Source: Betaproteobacteria bacterium
Lineage (GTDB): Bacteria; Pseudomonadota; Gammaproteobacteria; Burkholderiales; Rhodocyclaceae
DNA length: 11,326 nucleotides
NCBI GenBank assembly: GCA_020047725.1
Contig: JAIFNM010000298.1
Span: forward strand, 1 to 11,326
Direction of reading: 5' to 3'
In this document: positions 1-4,900 of the stretch, piece after piece
Layout: every line of letters starts with the position of its first letter
Numbering within the stretch: the stretch's first letter is position 1
Notes under the pieces: model-generated
Databases searched by the model: none
What the model was told of the DNA's origin: nothing
What the model saw: only the letters and a program-made list of their open reading frames with translations
Made by a program: the position numbers and the translations under genes

Positions 1-791
1 TCTGCGACGACCTGCGTGCCAAAGGCGCCGTCTTCATCGACGACCTGGCGGTTGTTCCCAAGGGCAGCACGGTCATTTTCAGCGCCCACGGCGTCTCGCA
101 AACCGTCCGCGAAGAAGCGGCGATACGCGGCCTCAACGTTTTCGACGCCACCTGCCCACTGGTCACCAAGGTCCACAACGAAGTCGCCCGCATGCGCAAG
201 GAAGGCCGAGAAATCATCATGATCGGCCACAAGGGCCACCCCGAGGTTGAAGGCACGATGGGGCAAAGCCCGGAAGGCATGTACCTCGTCGAGACCGTTG
301 CCGATGTTCAGAAGCTCAAAGTCAACGATCCCGATAAACTTTGCTATGTAACCCAAACCACCCTGTCAGTCGACGACGCTGAAAAAGTCGTTTCCGCTCT
401 GCGCGAACACTTTCCCGCGATCATCGGCCCGCGCCGCGACGACATTTGCTACGCCACCCAAAACCGCCAGGATGCCGTCAAGGACCTCGCCACCCAAACC
501 GACGTGGTATTCGTCGTTGGCAGCCAGACCAGTTCCAACTCGAATCGTCTCCGGGAAGTCGCCGAGTTGCTCGGAACAAAGGCCTATTTGATTGATCAGG
601 CCGAGCAGATTGATCCGGCCTGGCTCGAAGGCTCCAAGCGCATTGGCGTAACAGCCGGCGCTTCGGCACCGGAAGTGCTCGTAAAGAACGTCGTGAATAG
701 GCTATCCGGCGGACAAACCGGTCAGGTCAGCCAACTGACAGGCGTTGAGGAGAATGTGACATTTTCGCTGCCGAGGGAATTACAGCGCTGA
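1..791 (+). CDS. ispH: 4-hydroxy-3-methylbut-2-enyl diphosphate reductase (IspH/LytB), 5' end cut by window
   Basis: IspH is the cytosolic 4Fe-4S enzyme that reduces HMBPP to IPP and DMAPP in the last step of the MEP pathway. The open frame runs from base 3 without a stop and gives 262 residues, so roughly 50 N-terminal residues, including the first cluster cysteine, lie outside the window. Visible family motifs in order: SAHGVSQ; DATCPLVTKVH with the second cluster cysteine (codon at 153); GHKGHPEVEGTMGQ with the substrate-binding His and catalytic Glu; TQTTLSVDD; DDICYATQNRQ with the third cluster cysteine (codon at 447); SSNSNR; and GVTAGASAPE. All are intact and the C-terminus matches the normal family end. 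The gene converges on the pilus cluster, with 55 bp between the two stops. The ATG at 192 is internal, not the start. Confidence 0.97.
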   Translation, partial: CDDLRAKGAVFIDDLAVVPKGSTVIFSAHGVSQTVREEAAIRGLNVFDATCPLVTKVHNEVARMRKEGREIIMIGHKGHPEVEGTMGQSPEGMYLVETVADVQKLKVNDPDKLCYVTQTTLSVDDAEKVVSALREHFPAIIGPRRDDICYATQNRQDAVKDLATQTDVVFVVGSQTSSNSNRLREVAELLGTKAYLIDQAEQIDPAWLEGSKRIGVTAGASAPEVLVKNVVNRLSGGQTGQVSQLTGVEENVTFSLPRELQR

Positions 792-846
792 TTCTGACTG
801 GCTGTTGCCGCCTGGTTCGCGTCGACTCAAAATGTCGCATCATCAC

Positions 847-1470
847 CTACGGCTCGGTGATATCAATTACCAGTTGGCTTTTCACTTGTCGTCCATCAAT
901 AGAGCCTGGCGAGTAACGAGCAGAGCGAAACTGCTTGATCGCATCTTCTTCCACATACACAGGCGCTGTCGAATCCTCGACAATAAGTCGATCCACAAAC
1001 CCATACTCCGACAGGAATAGGCGAATTCGAAGTCTCCACGCAAAATCCCCTTTGGTCGGCGGAGCCGTGATCAGCACGTCATTGATCACTTTAGGCGCTT
1101 GTGATAGCTCGCTACGAACATGGTAACGGTCCGAATCAACCAGGCCAGCCGGTTTGCTAGCCTGCTCCACCTCTTCGCTTTCAGCTGCGGCCTTATCAGC
1201 TGTTGAACTCACATTCTCTTTTGTATCAACCGACAGGGTAGCCTCTGGAATAGTCATCTCGCTAGGCTGCTCAGACTGGCCAATCTCTGATCTGGACTCA
1301 CGAGAAGCCAACACAACCTCGATTATTGCCCTTGCCCTAACGCCAGAAGTTTCTGATGTCTTTGAAAAAAATCTGCCAGAAACAATAAACGACAGGTGAA
1401 ACACAATAGAGACAAGAAGACACAGCAGCAACCTTAACGTCTGATCACGATGATCGATATTGCCACTCAT
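847..1470 (-). CDS. TonB-like protein (energy-transducer family), last gene of the pilus cluster
   Basis: A 207-residue protein with TonB architecture. It has a short basic/polar N-terminus, one membrane segment (about residues 12-32), a Ser/Glu-rich periplasmic linker (about 55-130) and a C-terminal alpha/beta domain (about 142-205). Within the membrane segment, S21 and H25 reproduce the S-x3-H spacing known to be essential in E. coli TonB (S16/H20). The C-terminal LRIRLFLSEYGFVDRLIVE, the FRSARYSPG motif and the final hydrophobic strand resemble the TonB C-terminal fold. The linker is not Pro-Lys/Pro-Glu rich, unlike classical TonB. The ATG at 1470 lies 18 bp after the pilE stop on the same strand, so co-transcription is likely; the Shine-Dalgarno is weak (A-rich AAAAAGA). 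No exbB or exbD is in view. A role in pilus function is inferred from position only; it could instead serve outer-membrane transport or be a structural relative of TonB. Confidence 0.72.
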   Translation of the reverse strand: MSGNIDHRDQTLRLLLCLLVSIVFHLSFIVSGRFFSKTSETSGVRARAIIEVVLASRESRSEIGQSEQPSEMTIPEATLSVDTKENVSSTADKAAAESEEVEQASKPAGLVDSDRYHVRSELSQAPKVINDVLITAPPTKGDFAWRLRIRLFLSEYGFVDRLIVEDSTAPVYVEEDAIKQFRSARYSPGSIDGRQVKSQLVIDITEP

Positions 1471-1488
1471 TCTTTTTGCACAACGCCA

Positions 1489-1899
1489 TCACCAGCAACT
1501 ACTCGCTGTTCCACTAAACCCCTTTACTTGAGCATGAGTCAGGGTCAACGAGCCGCACTTGTCAGTTGCTTGCACACCTTGTGGAGCCGCAGTTAGCAAA
1601 AAGGTGCTGTCTGTACATACAGGCGCTGTACTTGTCAGGGCGTAATACTTGTCAGGCGATTCTGCTGGTACAACGCCTGCACAAACGCCGGTCCCAACAG
1701 CCGTCGTGTAGCGAGCATTCTCGCTGTAATAGCGCTCAAGTCTCCCGGCTGTATCCAGCAATGCGCTCCGCCCATCGGTGCGCCGGCCTTTCATTACGTA
1801 CTCTGAGTAGGCCGGTATGGCGATTGCCGAAAGTATCCCGACAATTGCCACAACAACCATCAACTCAACCAGGGTAAATCCACGCTCAATTCGACTCAT
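1489..1899 (-). CDS. pilE: Type IV minor pilin PilE
   Basis: A 136-residue prepilin. The leader MSRIERG is followed by FTLVELMVVVAIVGILSAIA, so PilD-type peptidase would cut after G7; mature F1 and E5 (precursor E12) are present, as needed for assembly into the pilus. The globular part carries four cysteines (73, 95, 115, 135). The last pair, in a DKCG...SSCW arrangement at the very C-terminus, is the disulfide-bounded D-region typical of the minor pilin PilE of fimU-pilVWXY1Y2E clusters. It starts 14 bp after the pilY1 stop, with an AGGA Shine-Dalgarno seven bases before ATG. In the Pseudomonas system PilE joins FimU, PilV, PilW and PilX in the complex that primes pilus assembly and links to PilY1. 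The position last among the pilins and next to ispH supports minor PilE over a major pilin; the shared name with the Neisseria major pilin PilE is a nomenclature trap. Confidence 0.9.
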   Translation of the reverse strand: MSRIERGFTLVELMVVVAIVGILSAIAIPAYSEYVMKGRRTDGRSALLDTAGRLERYYSENARYTTAVGTGVCAGVVPAESPDKYYALTSTAPVCTDSTFLLTAAPQGVQATDKCGSLTLTHAQVKGFSGTASSCW

Positions 1900-1913
1900 T
1901 TTACGTCCTAAAC

Positions 1914-4900
1914 TTAGTCTGTCATCATTTCACGCCAAGCCACTCGACGCCCTTGGGTACTACCGAGGTTGGTACCGTAGCCCTCCGGAGGCACATCTTT
2001 GGAACCCGTCTTGAACATAAAGCCCTTCCCACCCCCCATTGAAATAGACGTGCCTGTTGGCGAGATTCCGACTTGTGACTGACGCCTGACCGGAACAGCA
2101 AATCCGCTTGAGGTCGTCACCTGTGCCACTCCAGCGAACGGTGAGATTTCGAGGGCACCGCCAGTCAGATAATTAACGAAATAGTCCCACGAATCACCGC
2201 CGAAAGAACACGCAGCGGAATTTGGGGCAAGTGACGGGAAGTACAGAACCTTGCCGTAAAGTCTCGGTGCATAAGCGACTCGCTCTCCAGTTTCCGGCAA
2301 GTCAATGTACCAACCTTTTATGGTTGTCCAGTCACTCTCGCTTATCAGACTGGCACTTCCAGCATTCAACACACCAATGGACGTTGCATTGTTTGTCACA
2401 TCGATCGTTTGTTGCTGCAGATTCGACCGATCCGACGGGGTCACTAAGCTTCCGTTATCCCGAATGCCGTAGAACGTCTGCTGCGCTGTTGATGCTGGAT
2501 CAATAGAAGCCTCCAGATACTTCCCGGTTCCGAACAGAACCATTGTCCCACCGAGCGGATGGTAGGCCACTTCCGGCGGCGTAGTGATCGGCTGCAATAC
2601 CGCCGTATCACTCTTGGCGATATAGAGAGGCAATGGAGTCGATGCCGAGCCATAGGCAACGGACCAATCCGTCGGATTCACGCCCGATAGATCGAACTTC
2701 CACATATTCCCTTTCATATCACCAGCGTAAACATAGTCCGCTACAGTATCGCCATCCATATCAACAGGAGAAACAGTTGCAAGACCATTGGAGCCTCCGC
2801 CACTGGTGTCGCCAGTTCTGGTGCTAATCTTTGTCAGCAATTTGCCGGTCAGCGCATCAAGTACATAAAGCATGGCGTAACCCGATGTGCTTGCATTCCC
2901 CGTCGCCGCGCTGTTGTAGCCATTACCAAAAACGACGACCCACTTACGGTTAGCGGGCTCGCAATACACCGTTGGTGGAATAGAAGAAGCGCGCTGGGTG
3001 CAAATCCGGACGATAGCCGGTTGGCTATAGGTATAGCCAAGGCCATAACGAGTTGTTGCATCATCCGTAAAGCCAAACGGACTGGGTGTAGCCACCGTTG
3101 CGTCGTCCATATCGTCGGTAAATTCCCACAAGACTGTGGTTGCCGCGTTTGCCTCCGTAAAATTCGCCGGGTCGGTAATGTCGAGCGCGTAGATGCCCTG
3201 CCCACCGCGATTGAGTCCGCCGACCAGAATCGTCTTCCAGTCAGACGCAGCAGCACAACTTCCACCGCAGACATCGCCAACATTCGGCGTTCCATCGACA
3301 AAATAGCCATGGGGATTACTGGTCTTGCCGTAATCGGGCGACGTCAGCTTGCTCAAGCGGCTACCGCCGTAGAGTGCATAAGGCACGTAAGCGAGTACTT
3401 CGGCGCTTGTATCTACGTCAAAACCGTGCAGCATGCCGTCATTGGCTCCTACATAGAGCGTTGCCTTTCGAGTCTTGTGCGCATCGTAGAAGGCCCCGTA
3501 TGACGCTTCCGAATAGCCGAAAGCGGGCGCACCAACATACTGGAGCGCTGAATTCACGATATCCCCCAGCAGGTTTTTCGTATTAGTCCCTTTCACCAAA
3601 GGTCGATCTCGCATCCCTGTGACTACATCACCTCGAAGGTAACTCACGCGGTCTGCGCCCAACGTATCGGTCGTCCCCCCCATGGTCATATTCAGAGCGT
3701 TCTGGAGCGCGCCCGAAGTGGTCATGCTTGCCCATTTGAAGGGGATACCACGCAAGAGCCGCCCATTGGCATCTATTGCTGTCAGATCCTTGTCATAAGT
3801 CAGGATCATCCGTGAGGAGGGTGTCTGATTTGACAGAGTCGAATGCGCTGCCCAGGTAGTTATTGGTGTCAGAGTGCCATTCGTGGCGACCGAAAAAGCA
3901 TTCAACTCCCCCCCCCAGCCTTCACTCGAAAACTTTGCCTGATACAAAGTCTGGCCACCTTGAAGATACGATTGCGAATTGGTAGCCAGTGCAGAAGCCG
4001 AACCAGCATCTTTTTTTATCTTCTCCAAGGCCTTGCCAAGTTGGTCTTCAAGTTTGAGCGGATTGACCACGAGGAAATAGTTGTCCGGAACGCCATCTGC
4101 ATCTGCATCCCATTCCGAAGAATACGGAATCGCTAAAGTAGGCGGAGTCCCCGACGGATTTGCTGGCACTGCAGCTATCGAATCAGGCAAGTTATCAATG
4201 ACGCCATCCTCGCTAAATCCCCCGTACTTCGCTGCAAGCCAGAGCGGATCCTTCAGCAAGGACGCCGCGCTCGAGGTGGAATCTGCCTTGAAATAGCGCG
4301 ACGAATTGAGAGGAAGAGCCGTCCCTGCCGTATTCGGCGTATCGAGGAAATAATCAGGATCACTTCCGGTACCCGTGTCGGAATCGCGCACATTGAGATA
4401 GATCCCATTGCTCGAACCCGCTATTGGCGTACCGCCTGCATCTGTCTCAACGCCTCCGGAAACGACATAACCCATATGCTGAATCATTCCACCAGCGGCA
4501 TAGTCTGAAGAGACCTTGACCGAAATCGTATCGTTCGCATTGAGGAAAACTTCATAGGTTGCTATCGCGTCCATATCGTGGTCCGCACCCTGCTCAACGT
4601 CCTCATAATTGATGCGGAATTTATAGTACGGGCGCCCGCTATTAACCGTCGAATCACAATCATTGGGATTGGCCGTCAGGTCTGCTGATGATGCGGTCAG
4701 GCAGCTTACTTCAGAACCGCTGATGTTTTTCTTCCACGAGTTTTTGATCGACTCAATGTAAAAATCGACAATCTGGTTGGTCGGCTGGAACTTGTTTGAG
4801 GCCGCATTGATACTGGATCCGCCCACTGACTTGGCAAACGGAACGAAATTAACGGTCTTTGAACCGACAGGCACATTGATCTCGGGCAAAGGAGCAGCAA

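Noticed and set aside
842..861. 6-bp inverted repeat ATCACC-N8-GGTGAT over the stop of the TonB-like gene as a terminator
   Set aside because: Short stem with no adjacent T-run in either direction; not strong enough to call a terminator for ispH or the pilus cluster.
1489..1899. Reading pilE as the major pilin
   Set aside because: Position at the end of the minor-pilin cluster next to ispH and the short DKCG...SSCW D-region fit the minor pilin PilE; the major pilin gene is usually elsewhere.
2849..3310. 153-codon minus-strand open frame within pilY1
   Set aside because: Out-of-frame shadow of pilY1 codons; arginine- and serine-rich translation without motifs.
3021..3503. 160-codon plus-strand open frame opposite pilY1
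   Set aside because: Antisense shadow of the conserved propeller region; the protein has no recognisable family character and the reverse frame is clearly coding.
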